A stretch of 7,108 nucleotides of DNA from Candidatus Thalassarchaeaceae archaeon (GTDB lineage Archaea > Thermoplasmatota > Poseidoniia > Poseidoniales > Thalassarchaeaceae): the NCBI GenBank assembly GCA_029250425.1, contig JAQXFF010000280.1, forward strand, positions 1 to 7,108, given 5' to 3'. The notes below the pieces were generated by a model that did no database searches, was not told the origin of the DNA, and saw nothing but the letters and a program-made list of their open reading frames with translations. Below are positions 6,797-7,108 of this stretch, piece after piece. Position 1 is the stretch's first letter. Every line of letters starts with the position of its first letter. Position numbers and translations under genes: made by a program.

Positions 6797-7030
6797 TCAT
6801 TCGGGCTGTTCACGCCCCTTCTTGATGTATCTGAACAATATACGGGAAAAAACCATCGAACATAGAAGAAAGGCGATTGACATCCATAGAGGTGCCTCGG
6901 TTTTCGTGGCGAATAGCCATGTGAAGAGGAGTATGCCTGCTCCATAGAATGCTCGGAATATTGAGTAGGCGATAAAAGACTGAACCAATTTGTTGGATCG
7001 AAACCGTTGAAATGTGGTTTCGGTCGACAT
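6797..7030 (-). CDS. Small two-helix membrane protein
   Basis: A 77-residue protein with a polar, positively charged N-terminus (1-15), a hydrophobic helix at about 17-40 (YGAGILLFTWLF), a short loop containing KTEAP, a second helix at about 47-66 (MSIAFLLCSMVF) and a basic tail RYIKKGREQ. The shape recalls DUF4229-type small membrane proteins, but I cannot confirm this and give no function. The start is supported by a GAGGT sequence 5 nt upstream that overlaps the stop region of the preceding acyltransferase gene, 8 nt away, so the two are probably cotranscribed and translationally linked. It converges on the kinase gene with only 6 nt between stop codons and no room for a separate terminator. 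Confidence 0.75.
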   Translation of the reverse strand: MSTETTFQRFRSNKLVQSFIAYSIFRAFYGAGILLFTWLFATKTEAPLWMSIAFLLCSMVFSRILFRYIKKGREQPE

Positions 7031-7035
7031 GGTAT

Positions 7036-7040
7036 ACCTC
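7036..7040 (-). promoter_or_regulatory. Ribosome binding site of the small membrane-protein gene
   Basis: On the minus strand GAGGT begins one base inside the acyltransferase TGA and ends 5 nt before the ATG at 7030. This is good Shine-Dalgarno spacing and decides the start of the 77-residue gene. Confidence 0.55.
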
Positions 7041-7108
7041 AGGACATTTTACGAGCAGGGTTCCCTGCGTAAGTGCCCGGTTCTGTGATGTCCTTGGTGA
7101 CCACGCTG
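7039..7108 (-). CDS. Hexapeptide-repeat (left-handed beta-helix) acyltransferase, C-terminal fragment
   Basis: Only the last 22 codons and TGA stop are inside the window, in the frame whose first full codon starts at 7107. The readable pieces SVVTKDI, EPGTYAGNPA and RKMS match the standard ending of sugar O- or N-acetyltransferases of the LbH family, in which a V-V-T-K-D turn is followed by Y-x-G-N-P-A. The rest of the protein lies to the right of the window. Such enzymes transfer acetyl or another acyl group to a sugar, often a nucleotide-linked amino sugar, for surface glycans. The fragment is short, but the motif is characteristic. It precedes the 77-residue membrane-protein gene by 8 nt. 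Confidence 0.75.
   Translation of the reverse strand, partial: SVVTKDITEPGTYAGNPARKMS

Overview
The window looks archaeal, most likely from a mesophilic euryarchaeon such as a marine Poseidoniales (MGII) or related group. This is an inference. It rests on a group II chaperonin (thermosome) gene, a PilT-like ATPase with a C-terminal KH domain of the kind known from archaeal PIN-ATPases, a moderate base composition and tight gene packing. No rRNA, tRNA, mobile element or CRISPR array is visible.

Left part (1-4505), all on the minus strand. In transcription order a Gfo/Idh/MocA-family dehydrogenase (4505-3474) is followed 7 nt later by a small membrane protein (3466-3095), then by a KH-domain ATPase (3051-1705). 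The three probably share one transcript. A 239-nt AT-rich gap holding an oligo-T terminator-like tract and TATA-like sequence separates them from a thermosome subunit (1465 to the left edge). The last ~50 residues of that subunit lie outside the window.

Right part (4606-6790), plus strand, divergent from the dehydrogenase across a 100-nt gap. A GT-B glycosyltransferase is followed, 10 nt after its stop and behind a Shine-Dalgarno-like AGGTG, by an APH/homoserine-kinase-II-like small-molecule kinase. At the right edge, convergent on the minus strand, are the last 22 residues of a left-handed beta-helix (hexapeptide) acyltransferase and a 77-residue two-helix membrane protein, 8 nt apart.

Dehydrogenase, glycosyltransferase and hexapeptide acyltransferase together suggest a locus for making and transferring a modified sugar (surface polysaccharide or protein glycan), with the kinase as a possible partner. 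The chaperonin and the ATPase are informational or housekeeping genes beside it. The points most worth a second look are: the ATPase lacks the N-terminal PIN nuclease domain usual in its family, the thermosome has an altered nucleotide loop, and the glycosyltransferase has lost the first glutamate of its E-x7-E motif. I see no evidence strong enough to declare a wholly new system.
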